A stretch of DNA of 64,000 nt from Mucilaginibacter conchicola. Its GTDB lineage: Bacteria; Bacteroidota; Bacteroidia; Sphingobacteriales; Sphingobacteriaceae. A program made the position numbers and the translations under genes. Of this stretch, positions 33,363 through 41,332 are shown piece by piece (the first letter of the stretch is position 1; each line of letters opens with the position of its first letter). The notes beneath the pieces were generated by a model. It ran no database searches, was not told where the DNA came from, and saw only the letters and a program-made list of their open reading frames with translations. The stretch is from NCBI RefSeq assembly GCF_003432115.1, contig NZ_QWDC01000001.1, positions 2,070,356 through 2,134,355 on the forward strand, given 5' to 3'.

Positions 33363-33602
33363 TTAGCTAAAGATGCTTTTGGTTAGCTGTTGTAAGCTGG
33401 CATCTATACCATTACCTAATGAGAAGCTGGTTGAGCTCGACTCATCACCGTCTTGTGTTTGGTTAGAAAACGATAACAGGTTACCTATACTTAGGCCACC
33501 TGCCAGGCCACTTTGTGACGATGAGTCGTTACCACCTAAGCCTAAAAGGCCACCACCGTTAACTTCCATTAACTCTTTCTCATTCAATTCTTGCATTTTC
33601 AT
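33363..33602 (-). CDS. double-glycine-leader peptide, predicted cargo of the C39 exporter
   Basis: A 79-residue precursor. The leader MKMQELNEKELMEVNGG fits the GG-leader consensus exactly (Leu -12, Glu -8, Leu -7, Val -4, Gly -2, Gly -1), with cleavage predicted after Gly17. The 62-residue core has no Cys, Trp or Tyr, is rich in Ser, Gly, Asn and Gln, has two further GG pairs and a GxxxG motif (GLSIG), and is acidic (about five acidic to one basic residue). It lies first in the unit with hlyD and the C39 ABC gene. It could be a bacteriocin, a signal, or another exported peptide. No immunity gene is recognised. Confidence 0.85.
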   Translation of the reverse strand: MKMQELNEKELMEVNGGGLLGLGGNDSSSQSGLAGGLSIGNLLSFSNQTQDGDESSSTSFSLGNGIDASLQQLTKSIFS

Positions 33603-33671
33603 AGTATGATTATTTAAGTATTAATGCCTACTCTTTTAAAGGTTTTCGGCCTATCCTTATTTAATGTAAAT

Positions 33672-33685
33672 CAGAACCGGTTCTG
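33672..33685. promoter_or_regulatory. perfect palindrome, candidate operator
   Basis: CAGAACCGGTTCTG is perfectly palindromic over 14 bases and lies about 70 bases upstream of the peptide start. Its size and symmetry fit a dimeric helix-turn-helix regulator. Confidence 0.5.
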
Positions 33686-33795
33686 CCCAATAAAGTAACA
33701 CGTACCGTGCCATGCGTGCCAAAAAGGCTTTGCTATAACACAACCAAGCGGGATAAGTTATTCGGTGGGGTTGTGAAGAGATAATACGATTTTCG

Positions 33796-33811
33796 TTAAC
33801 GCTCACGTTAA
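33796..33811. promoter_or_regulatory. second inverted repeat, candidate operator
   Basis: TTAACG-ctca-CGTTAA, a perfect 6+4+6 inverted repeat, lies nearer the XRE gene than the first palindrome and could be an autoregulatory site. Confidence 0.4.
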
Positions 33812-33929
33812 ACGCGCGTAGCCGAGGTTAAAAAACGTAACTAAGAAAATATTTTAACCTAAAATGTATTTTTTTAAAATCCAAGAATAGAAAAATTACG
33901 TTAGTATTCGCATTGCACAATTTTTCACA

Positions 33930-34169
33930 ATGAATACTACGCTGAACCACAAAGTAAAAGCCGTTGCGACCAACATTCGCAAAAGGCGCGAAGATTTAAA
34001 TTACACGCAGGAGTACTTGGCTGCAAAGCTAAATATTTCGCAGAATGCTTATAGCAAAATTGAGCTTGGTTATACTAAAATAACAGTTGAGCGCCTGTTC
34101 CAGATAGCTGATATACTGGAGAGCGAGCTTACCGACCTCATAAACCCTAATAAAGCCGAAGCAGCTTAA
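33930..34169 (+). CDS. XRE-type helix-turn-helix regulator
   Basis: A 79-residue single-domain DNA-binding protein. The HTH core runs from about residue 13 to 66: IRKRREDLNYTQEYLAAKLNISQNAYSKIELGYTKITVERLFQIADIL. There is no ligand domain, so it probably acts as a constitutive repressor or depends on a partner. It is divergent from the peptide-export locus and is its most likely regulator, by position only. Confidence 0.85.
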   Translation: MNTTLNHKVKAVATNIRKRREDLNYTQEYLAAKLNISQNAYSKIELGYTKITVERLFQIADILESELTDLINPNKAEAA

Positions 34170-34199
34170 TAAAGTCTTAACCCAACAAAACTTGTTGCC

Positions 34200-34207
34200 T
34201 ATATTTG
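34200..34207 (+). promoter_or_regulatory. -7 box of the HD hydrolase gene
   Basis: TATATTTG matches TAnnTTTG perfectly, 21 bases before the chosen ATG. The -33 position at 19 bases reads TTAA, a two-base match only. Confidence 0.45.
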
Positions 34208-34228
34208 CGTCATCCCACAGATGCAAAT

Positions 34229-34873
34229 ATGGAGAACAAGGAAATTATTGACCGCACCGTAGATTTTGTAAAGGAAACTTTAAAAAATGCCGAGGGCGGC
34301 CACGATTGGTGGCACATCCAACGCGTTTGGATAAACACCAAACATATTGCGCAAACAGAAGATTGCGACCAGCTTACTGTTGAGCTTGCGGCCCTGCTGC
34401 ATGATATTGCCGATAGTAAATTCCACAACGGGGATGAAGAGATAGGCCCTGCAACTGCCACAAAATTTTTGAATAGTATTAATGTTGATGCTGCCATTGT
34501 TAAACACGTAGGGCTAATCATCAGGCACATGTCTTTTAAGGCAAGTTTTGATAATGCTACCTTCCGCTCAAATGAACTTGCCGTTGTACAGGATGCCGAC
34601 CGCCTGGATGCCATTGGCGCCATTGGCATTGCCCGTGCTTTTACATACGGCGGCCATAAAGGGCGCGAGATATTTAACCCGGATATCAAACCCGATCTTA
34701 ACATGACCAAAGAGCAGTACAAGAATACTACTGCACCTACCATTAACCACTTTTACGAGAAGCTACTATTGTTGAAAGATAAAATGAACACTGCAACGGG
34801 TAAGCAAATGGCACAGCAAAGACATATCTTTATGGAGCAGTTTCTTGAGCAGTTTTACAGCGAAGTATCCTGA
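34229..34873 (+). CDS. HD-domain phosphohydrolase
   Basis: A 214-residue cytosolic hydrolase with the HD metal-site pattern: GGHDWWHIQRVW (first His), ALLHDIADSK (HD pair) and DADRLDAIGAIGIARAFTYGG (last Asp). Length and motif spacing fit the HD superfamily of small phosphodiesterases/nucleotidases (YpgQ/YedJ type). I start at the ATG at 34229, because the longer frame begins with a rare TTG and adds unconserved residues. It shares the strand with the porin gene but the functional link is unclear. Substrate unknown. Confidence 0.85.
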   Translation: MENKEIIDRTVDFVKETLKNAEGGHDWWHIQRVWINTKHIAQTEDCDQLTVELAALLHDIADSKFHNGDEEIGPATATKFLNSINVDAAIVKHVGLIIRHMSFKASFDNATFRSNELAVVQDADRLDAIGAIGIARAFTYGGHKGREIFNPDIKPDLNMTKEQYKNTTAPTINHFYEKLLLLKDKMNTATGKQMAQQRHIFMEQFLEQFYSEVS

Positions 34874-34905
34874 AATAAGGCATAATTTACCACGTTCATA
34901 TCATC

Positions 34906-36228
34906 ATGAAGAAACCCCTGCTATTAGCGGCAATACCCCTGTTTCTTGCTAAAGTATCTTCGGCGCAGGATAATCTGAAAACCCAGCGTGTTAACTTGCA
35001 TTTCCAGCAAACGGTTATCACGCAATACAAACCTGCCTTTAGCGCTAAATACAGCGGCGATAATAGCTTAGTTACCGGCGAAGAAACACAAACATCTTTA
35101 ACCACTACTTTATTTGGGGGCGCCCGTTTATGGAAGGGAATGGAAGGCTATTTCAATACCGAGGTGTCGGGCGGATCGGGTTTGAGCAAAACATTGGGCA
35201 TAGCCGGCTTTCCAAACGGCGAAACCTTCCGCGTAGGTGCTGCTGAACCTAAGATTTATATTGCCCGCCTATACTTTACCCAAAATTTTGAGTGGGGCAA
35301 TGATAAGGAATATCTTACCGATGATGTGAACCAGTTGGCCGGCTGGAAAAGCAAACGCTACTTTAAAGTAACCGTTGGTAAGTTTGGCATGGCCGATTTT
35401 TTTGACGGCAACGAGTTTAGCCATGATGCCCGCTCACAATTCATGAACTGGAGCTTAATGGATAACGCCGCCTGGGATTATCCCGCCAATACCCGCGGCT
35501 ACGTATTTGGTGCCGTGGCCGAGTTTGGCCAGCCAACCTGGGCCCTGCGTTTTGGTTACACTATGACCACCACTACGGCCAACGGCTCTATCTGGGACCA
35601 ACGCATTGGCCGTGCTAATACGCAGACCCTGGAGTTTGAGAAACGCTATACACTTGGCAATATCGATCAAAAGGGAACCGTACGCTTAATGGCTTTCCGC
35701 AACAATGGTAAAATGGGTATCTACCGTGATGCTATTAACCAGGCAACAACAGGCAATGTACCCGATGTAGATGCTACGCAGGCTTACGGTCGTCACAAGT
35801 ATGGTTTCGGGATAAGTGCTGATCAGTATCTTACAAAGGATTTTGGTGTATTTGCCAAAGCCAGTTATAACGACGGCAAAACCGAGACATGGGCGTTTAC
35901 GGAGATAGATCGTTCCATCAGCCTGGGTGCAACGCTTAAAGGTACCTCATGGCATCGCGGAGATGATGAGATAGGCCTGGCATTTGTAGGTAACGGCATC
36001 TCAAAAGATCACCGCGATTACCTGGCAGCAGGCGGCTACGGTTTTATGCTTGGCGATGGTAAATTAAACTATTCATCAGAGTTAATAGCCGAGCTTTACT
36101 ACAAAGTGAACGCTTACAAACACATGGTTTGGCTCTCGCCCGATTACCAGTTTATAGCCAACCCCGGCTACAACCGCGACCGCGGGCCGGTGAACGTATT
36201 CTCTTTACGCGCACACGTTGAATTTTAA
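34906..36228 (+). CDS. OprB-type carbohydrate-selective porin
   Basis: A 440-residue outer-membrane beta-barrel. A signal peptide ending SSAQ is followed by alternating amphipathic strands and conserved porin blocks such as KVTVGKFGMADFFDGNEFSHDARSQFMNWSLMD. The last residue is Phe (HVEF), as expected for a barrel. OprB-family members pass sugars or other small anions. It is followed by yceI and the PhoR-like kinase on the same strand, which raises the possibility of an anion or phosphate role, but I could not confirm that. Confidence 0.88.
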   Translation: MKKPLLLAAIPLFLAKVSSAQDNLKTQRVNLHFQQTVITQYKPAFSAKYSGDNSLVTGEETQTSLTTTLFGGARLWKGMEGYFNTEVSGGSGLSKTLGIAGFPNGETFRVGAAEPKIYIARLYFTQNFEWGNDKEYLTDDVNQLAGWKSKRYFKVTVGKFGMADFFDGNEFSHDARSQFMNWSLMDNAAWDYPANTRGYVFGAVAEFGQPTWALRFGYTMTTTTANGSIWDQRIGRANTQTLEFEKRYTLGNIDQKGTVRLMAFRNNGKMGIYRDAINQATTGNVPDVDATQAYGRHKYGFGISADQYLTKDFGVFAKASYNDGKTETWAFTEIDRSISLGATLKGTSWHRGDDEIGLAFVGNGISKDHRDYLAAGGYGFMLGDGKLNYSSELIAELYYKVNAYKHMVWLSPDYQFIANPGYNRDRGPVNVFSLRAHVEF

Positions 36229-36264
36229 TTAAACCCTTTAATATATAATCAGTCCTATCAGCAC

Positions 36265-36789
36265 ATGAAAAATATTTTTGCAGCCTTCCTGTTATTATTA
36301 GCAAGCACCGGTGCCTTTGCGCAAACCGACCTTACAAAATCTAAGATCAGTTTCGAGTTAAAAAACCTTGGCATTAAAACCGGCGGTACTATTGATAAAG
36401 CACAGGCTTCGGTTCAGTTTGATCCGGCCCAATTAGGCAGCAGCAAAATAGAGGCTGTAGCCGAGGCAGCATCCATCAACACGGATAATACCATGCGCGA
36501 TAATCATCTTAAAAACGAGGATTATTTTGACGTAGCCAAATATCCAAAGATCACCATGAGTTCAACATCGTTCCAGAAAAAAGGGAATAGTTTTGTGGGT
36601 GTGTTCAACCTTACTATTAAAGATAAAACCAAAGTGGTTGAGGTGCCTTTTAGCTATGCAGCCATCAGCGGCGGGCATTTGTTTAAAGGTAGCTTTAAGA
36701 TAAACCGTAAAGATTTTGGCATTGGCGGCAACAGCATGACCATGAGCGACGAGGTTACCATCAATATCGAAGCCGAATCAGCAAAATAA
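36265..36789 (+). CDS. YceI-family periplasmic lipid-binding protein
   Basis: A 174-residue exported lipocalin-like protein (signal peptide MKNIFAAFLLLLASTGAFAQ). YceI features are visible: KISFELKNLGIKTGGTIDKAQASVQFD, MRDNHLKNEDYFDVAKYPKITMSST, LTIKDKTKVVEVPFSY. The family binds isoprenoid-like lipids in the periplasm. It lies 36 bases after the porin gene and 49 bases before the histidine kinase, consistent with one transcript. Confidence 0.9.
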   Translation: MKNIFAAFLLLLASTGAFAQTDLTKSKISFELKNLGIKTGGTIDKAQASVQFDPAQLGSSKIEAVAEAASINTDNTMRDNHLKNEDYFDVAKYPKITMSSTSFQKKGNSFVGVFNLTIKDKTKVVEVPFSYAAISGGHLFKGSFKINRKDFGIGGNSMTMSDEVTINIEAESAK

Positions 36790-36838
36790 TAACGATATTT
36801 TAATATTGCAACGCGCGGTTTTATTTAACTTTAAGGCT

Positions 36839-37903
36839 ATGAAATTGCGCGTTCTCATTTTAATAAACGCTGCCGCCGTTGCCATCACCTTATCGGCAGT
36901 TAACTACTACTTTCAGCACAAATGGTATGATATGATGATAACCTTCCTGGTTACCTTCATTACCAGCTATTTGGTGTTTTATTACCTGATAGAGAAATAC
37001 ATCTACTCAAAAATAAAGATCATTTACAAGCTTATCCACAACCTTAAGCTTGGCCGCGATCTGCGCGATGCCCTTGGCGAACATATCAGTGCCGACCCCA
37101 TCAACGATGTAGAGAAGGAAGTAAAAGAATGGGCCCGCCTTAAAAAGACCGAGATTGATGACCTGAAAAGACAGGAGAAATTTCGTCGCGATTTCCTTTC
37201 AAATATCTCGCATGAGTTTAAAACCCCACTTTTTGCTATCCAGGGATATATCGAAGCTTTGCAGGATGATGGCTTTGAAGACAGGGAGATGGCGACCCAA
37301 TTTTTGGAGAAGGCTTCAAAAAATGTCGACCGTCTCAGCTATCTGATCAATGACCTTGATGAGATCTCGAAACTGGAAAGCGGCGAGATCCCTATCAATT
37401 ACACCAAATTCAAAATAAACGACCTGATAAAAGAGGTTTTCGAGTCGTTGGAGTTAAAGAGCAAACAGCACAATATTAAATTAACGTTTAAACAAAAATA
37501 CGACGACGCCCTGTTTGTTAACGCCGACCGCGAAAAAATACGCCAGGTGTTGGTTAACCTTATTGATAACTCGTTTAAGTACGGGAAAGATGGCGGCAAC
37601 ACCGCGGTAAGCATTTTTACCCTGCACGACCAGGTTTTGATAGAGGTAACAGATGACGGCATCGGTATTGAAGAAAAGTATCTTACACGCTTATTTGAGC
37701 GCTTTTTCCGTACGGATAGCAGCCGCTCAAGGCAAATTGGCGGCTCGGGATTGGGCCTGGCCATCGTAAAACACATTATCGAAGCACACCAGCAAACCAT
37801 CAGCGTACGCAGTACCGAGGGACTGGGATCTACTTTTGGTTTTACATTGGAAATGGCAAAACAAACTCTGCCATTCCCCAATATTCCTGTGTTAAAAAGT
37901 TAA
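36839..37903 (+). CDS. sensor histidine kinase, PhoR-like
   Basis: A 354-residue kinase with two closely spaced N-terminal TM helices (residues 5-22 and 33-55) and almost no periplasmic loop, then H-box FLSNISHEFKTPLFAIQG, N-box NLIDNSFKYG, G1 VTDDGIGIEEKYL and G2 GSGLGLAIV. This short form resembles PhoR of phosphate control. The start is the ATG at 36839, after an 11-codon extension with no RBS. Its stop codon sits inside a PHO-box-like repeat, followed by DUF47 and pit. No response regulator is adjacent, so its partner must be encoded elsewhere. Confidence 0.88.
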   Translation: MKLRVLILINAAAVAITLSAVNYYFQHKWYDMMITFLVTFITSYLVFYYLIEKYIYSKIKIIYKLIHNLKLGRDLRDALGEHISADPINDVEKEVKEWARLKKTEIDDLKRQEKFRRDFLSNISHEFKTPLFAIQGYIEALQDDGFEDREMATQFLEKASKNVDRLSYLINDLDEISKLESGEIPINYTKFKINDLIKEVFESLELKSKQHNIKLTFKQKYDDALFVNADREKIRQVLVNLIDNSFKYGKDGGNTAVSIFTLHDQVLIEVTDDGIGIEEKYLTRLFERFFRTDSSRSRQIGGSGLGLAIVKHIIEAHQQTISVRSTEGLGSTFGFTLEMAKQTLPFPNIPVLKS

Positions 37904-37917
37904 CATTAACTTAACAT
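37900..37917 (+). promoter_or_regulatory. PHO-box-like 11-bp direct repeat
   Basis: TTAACAT at 37900-37906 is repeated exactly at 37911-37917, so two 7-base units are separated by 4 A/T-rich bases, the same 7+4+7 layout as the E. coli PHO box. It lies 38 bases before the DUF47-pit start. Confidence 0.55.
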
Positions 37918-37954
37918 ACTAACCGTACCTTTACTGAAATTTTAAGAAGTAAAG

Positions 37955-38605
37955 ATGTCACTTAACAGTATTTTCCAGTACTTTGTACCAAAGGACAAAA
38001 AAACCTTTTTCCCCTTATTTGAACAAGCAGCAAGCAATGTGGTAGCTATGTCAACCGTTTTGGTTGAGGCAGTTAACTCAAATAACCCTGCCACCCGCGA
38101 GGAATTGTTCAGGCAGATTGATAAACTGGAGAACAAAGGCGACGAGCTAACCCACCAGGTTTATCTTGAATTAGGTAAAAACTTCATCACCCCGTTTGAT
38201 CGCGAGGATATCCACACACTGGCTACCGCCATTGATGATATTGCCGATTATATACACGGCGCTGCTAACCGCATGAACCTGTATAAAATTGACGATTATA
38301 ACGAGCACATCAAAAAATTATCTGAGCTTATCTTGCAGGCTGCCAACGACCTGGAGAAAGCTGTACGCGAGTTGAAAGACCTGCGTAACGTGCGCGCCAT
38401 TGCAGATTCTTGTATCCGCATTAACAGCGTTGAAAACCAGGCCGACTATGTATTTGACCGCGCCGTTGCCGACCTGTTCCTGTACGAAACAGATGCTATC
38501 CGTTTAATAAAATACAAAGAGATATTAGCTGCGTTAGAGACTGCAACAGATATGTGCGAAGATGCTGCTAACGTAATGGAATCAATATTAATCAAAAACG
38601 CGTAA
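37955..38605 (+). CDS. DUF47 family PhoU-like protein, Pit accessory
   Basis: A 216-residue helical protein of the DUF47/TIGR00153 family, related to PhoU and typically encoded with Pit phosphate transporters. Characteristic blocks are FFPLFEQAASNVVAMSTVL, REELFRQIDKLENKGDELTHQVY, DREDIHTLATAIDDIADYIHGAANRM and CEDAANVMESILIKNA. The pit gene follows after 3 bases, so the two are co-transcribed. Predicted role: control or regulation of phosphate uptake through Pit. Confidence 0.93.
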   Translation: MSLNSIFQYFVPKDKKTFFPLFEQAASNVVAMSTVLVEAVNSNNPATREELFRQIDKLENKGDELTHQVYLELGKNFITPFDREDIHTLATAIDDIADYIHGAANRMNLYKIDDYNEHIKKLSELILQAANDLEKAVRELKDLRNVRAIADSCIRINSVENQADYVFDRAVADLFLYETDAIRLIKYKEILAALETATDMCEDAANVMESILIKNA

Positions 38606-38608
38606 GTA

Positions 38609-39616
38609 ATGGTTACTACCCTACTTGTTGCTGTTGTTGTACTTGCGCTTTTGTTTGACTACACCAATGGTTTCCACGATGCGGCCAACTCTATTGCCAC
38701 TATCGTATCAACCAAGGTGCTAACGCCTTTCCAGGCGGTTCTGCTTGCCGCAGTATTTAACTTTGCAGCATACTTTTTTATAAAAGACCATAAGGTAGCC
38801 AACACGGTTGCAAAAACCGTACAGGAAGAGTTTATTACCCTTCATGTGGTACTTGCAGGTCTTATTGCCGCCATCAGCTGGAACTTAATTACCTGGTGGT
38901 TTGGTATTCCTTCAAGCTCGTCGCATACGCTTATTGGCGGTTTTGCCGGTGCAGGTATCACCAATGCATTGTTCTTAGGCAAACATGGCATGTCTGCAGT
39001 TAACTCATACTATGTAATAAAGATCATTGCCTACATTGTACTGGCACCATTTATCGGTCTTATAATAGCATATATTGTTACTATTATCATCTTGCATATT
39101 TGTAAGAAGGCCAAGCCTGCCACAGCCGAGCGCTGGTTTAAACGCCTGCAGTTATTATCTGCAGCTGCATTAAGCTTTGCACACGGTACAAATGATGCAC
39201 AAAAGGTAATGGGTATTTTGTACGTGAGCCTCGTAGCTGCCAAAATAATCCACAGTGGTGCCGAAATGCCTGAGTGGATTCCACTGGCTTGTTACTCTGC
39301 CATATCATTGGGGACCATGTCTGGTGGCTGGAAGATCGTTAAAACCATGGGCAGCAAGATCACCAAGATCACCCCGCTTGAGGGCGTTGCTGCGGAGAGC
39401 GCGGGTGCCATTACCCTGTTCATTACAGAGCACTTTGCTATCCCGGTTTCAACCACGCACACCATTACCGGTTCAATTATCGGCGTGGGTTTAACTAAGC
39501 GTGTATCTGCCGTGCGTTGGGGCGTTACCATTAACCTGGTTTGGGCATGGATCATTACCATCCCTATGTCGGCCTTAATTGCCGGTTTAACCTTCTGCCT
39601 GGTAAGGCATATATAA
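38609..39616 (+). CDS. pit: PiT-family low-affinity inorganic phosphate transporter
   Basis: A 335-residue integral membrane protein with about ten TM helices. Both PiT signature repeats are visible: FDYTNGFHDAANSIATIVSTKVL near the N-terminus and SFAHGTNDAQKVMGI in the second half, plus IPSSSSHTLIGGFAGAG and VSTTHTITGSIIG. It couples phosphate uptake to protons or metals. It is the last gene of the kinase-DUF47-pit module, followed by a strong terminator. Confidence 0.94.
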   Translation: MVTTLLVAVVVLALLFDYTNGFHDAANSIATIVSTKVLTPFQAVLLAAVFNFAAYFFIKDHKVANTVAKTVQEEFITLHVVLAGLIAAISWNLITWWFGIPSSSSHTLIGGFAGAGITNALFLGKHGMSAVNSYYVIKIIAYIVLAPFIGLIIAYIVTIIILHICKKAKPATAERWFKRLQLLSAAALSFAHGTNDAQKVMGILYVSLVAAKIIHSGAEMPEWIPLACYSAISLGTMSGGWKIVKTMGSKITKITPLEGVAAESAGAITLFITEHFAIPVSTTHTITGSIIGVGLTKRVSAVRWGVTINLVWAWIITIPMSALIAGLTFCLVRHI

Positions 39617-39643
39617 AAGAGCACACACTCAAAACTAAACATA

Positions 39644-39674
39644 AAAATTGCTGCCACTTGTTGGCAGCAATTTT
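39644..39674 (+). terminator. pit terminator
   Basis: AAAATTGCTGCCA / TGGCAGCAATTTT, a perfect 13-base stem with a 5-base loop and T-rich tail, right before the DUF4197 gene. Confidence 0.9.
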
Positions 39675-39688
39675 GCTTTTACACCACC

Positions 39689-40414
39689 ATGAAAAAGATA
39701 ATTCTACTTACTCTTCCTTTCCTCTTCATTGGGCTTAGCAGTTGTGATACCCTTAACCAGGTTGCACAAACTACCGTACAGCAATATGGCAACCCAACCC
39801 AGCTGGAAATAAGCAACGGCCTTAAACAAGCGCTTGAGCTGGGTACGGGCAAAAGCTCAGATCAGTTATCGGCCGTTGATGGTTTCTTTAAGAATGCAGC
39901 CGTTAAGATCCTTTTCCCGCCCGAGGCACAGAAGGTGGAGAAGACACTACGCAGCATAGGTTTAAGTAAACTGGCTGATGATGTTATCCTATCGCTTAAC
40001 CGCGCAGCAGAAGATGCCGCATCGCAGGCTAAACCGGTATTTGTAAATGCTATTAAGCAGATGACCATACAAGATGTCACCAACATCCTGTTAGGCCAGC
40101 AGGACGCCGCTACGCAGTATTTTGAGCGTACTACCACCGCGCAGCTAACAGCCAACTTTAAACCTATTATACAAGGCAGTTTAAATAAGGTTGGCGCTAC
40201 TAAATATTATGGCGATGCCGCTGCTGCTTATAACAAGATACCACTGGTAACAAAGGTTAACCCTAACATCAGCGACTACGTAACGCAGAAAGCTATTGCA
40301 GGCCTGTTTACCGTTATCGCTAAAGAAGAATTGAATATCCGCCAAAACCTATCAGCACGTAGTACGCCGCTACTGCAAAAGGTATTTGGTTATTATGATA
40401 GGAATAAGAAGTAA
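39689..40414 (+). CDS. DUF4197 lipoprotein
   Basis: A 241-residue predicted lipoprotein: signal MKKIILLTLPFLFIGLSSC with lipidated Cys19. The mature part matches the DUF4197 helical family (EISNGLKQALELGTGKSSDQLS, GLSKLADDVILSLNRAAEDAA, KPIIQGSLNKVGATKYYGDAAAAYNKIPL). Function is unknown; it is likely periplasmic and membrane-attached. It has its own context, separated from pit by a terminator. Confidence 0.9.
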   Translation: MKKIILLTLPFLFIGLSSCDTLNQVAQTTVQQYGNPTQLEISNGLKQALELGTGKSSDQLSAVDGFFKNAAVKILFPPEAQKVEKTLRSIGLSKLADDVILSLNRAAEDAASQAKPVFVNAIKQMTIQDVTNILLGQQDAATQYFERTTTAQLTANFKPIIQGSLNKVGATKYYGDAAAAYNKIPLVTKVNPNISDYVTQKAIAGLFTVIAKEELNIRQNLSARSTPLLQKVFGYYDRNKK

Positions 40415-40427
40415 GAGATATAAATAT

Positions 40428-40512
40428 GTCATTGCGAGGAGCGACAGCGACGTGGCAATCTCGTCGCATGTATATAAACGCGAGGGGATTGCCACGCTAC
40501 GCTCGCAATGAC
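40428..40512. repeat. palindromic repeat, family A copy 3
   Basis: GTCATTGCGAGGAGCG and CGCTCGCAATGAC are inverted ends, with an inner ACGTGGCAATC / GATTGCCACG pair. It is the best preserved copy. Confidence 0.8.
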
Positions 40513-40520
40513 GTGTAGGC

Positions 40521-40567
40521 TATAAACAAGAAAGCCTCAGCATTTCGCTGAGGCTTTCTTGTTTATA
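40521..40567. terminator. long bidirectional terminator
   Basis: A perfect 21-base stem (arms 40521-40541 and 40547-40567, core AAGCCTCAGC / GCTGAGGCTT) with a 5-base loop separates the convergent DUF4197 and pyrH genes. Confidence 0.9.
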
Positions 40568-40577
40568 ATTTCAAGAA

Positions 40578-41282
40578 TTACTTCACCAAAGTACCTATCG
40601 GGTTACCTTCGGCTATTTTCATGAAGTTGCCTTCTTTGTTCATATCAAAAACGATGATAGGCAGTTTGTTTTCCTGGCAAAGGGTAATGGCGGTCATGTC
40701 CATTACGTTTAGACCTTTGTCGTAAACTTCCTGGAAGCTGATCTCGTCGTAACGGGTTGCTGTAGGGTCTTTCTCTGGGTCGGCGGTATAGATGCCATCA
40801 ACACGGGTACCTTTCAGTACAACGTCTGCTTTGATCTCTATAGCGCGTAATGATGCTGCAGTATCCGTAGTGAAATACGGGTTACCGGTACCGGCACCAA
40901 ATATCACTATTTTACCACACTCCAGATGGTGCATAGCACGACGACGGATGTACGGCTCACAGATCTGCTCCATTTTAATGGCCGATTGCAGGCGGGTTTC
41001 CACACCAATGCTTTCCAGTGCATTTTGCAGAGCCATACAGTTGATAACGGTAGCCAGCATGCCCATATAATCGGCCTGTGCGCGTTCCATGCCCGATTTT
41101 TCGGCACTTAACCCGCGGAAAATGTTACCACCGCCAACAACAATAGCAATCTCAATTCCCTGATCTTTTACGGCTTTTATATCCTGCGCATATTGCAGAA
41201 CTTGCTTATTATCAATACCATACTGGCGTTCACCCATCAGCGATTCGCCGCTAAGCTTTAGAAGGACTCTTTTGTATTTCAT
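40578..41282 (-). CDS. pyrH: UMP kinase
   Basis: Phosphorylates UMP to UDP in pyrimidine synthesis. The 234-residue protein has [91 protein letters not shown] and [18 protein letters not shown], all hallmarks of bacterial UMP kinase. It lies downstream of nagA with 50 bases between them and is not next to frr or tsf, the usual neighbours. Confidence 0.96.
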   Translation of the reverse strand: MKYKRVLLKLSGESLMGERQYGIDNKQVLQYAQDIKAVKDQGIEIAIVVGGGNIFRGLSAEKSGMERAQADYMGMLATVINCMALQNALESIGVETRLQSAIKMEQICEPYIRRRAMHHLECGKIVIFGAGTGNPYFTTDTAASLRAIEIKADVVLKGTRVDGIYTADPEKDPTATRYDEISFQEVYDKGLNVMDMTAITLCQENKLPIIVFDMNKEGNFMKIAEGNPIGTLVK

Positions 41283-41332
41283 TTACACGGAAGATTTATC
41301 AAAAATAGATAATAAATGGTATTGTTAAAATT

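Larger units (their letters stand above)
33603..33929. other. divergent control region of the peptide locus and XRE gene
   Basis: A 327-base gap with no supported reading frame. It contains a perfect 14-base palindrome, a second inverted repeat and a 7-base direct repeat (CGTGCCA twice, separated by two bases, 33706-33721). It must hold both promoters. Confidence 0.6.

Noticed and set aside
33704..33721. A sigma-54-like TGGCACG...GGCAC pattern upstream of the peptide gene
   Set aside because: The -24 GG and -12 GC are not at the required 12-base offset; the resemblance comes from a direct repeat CGTGCCA twice.
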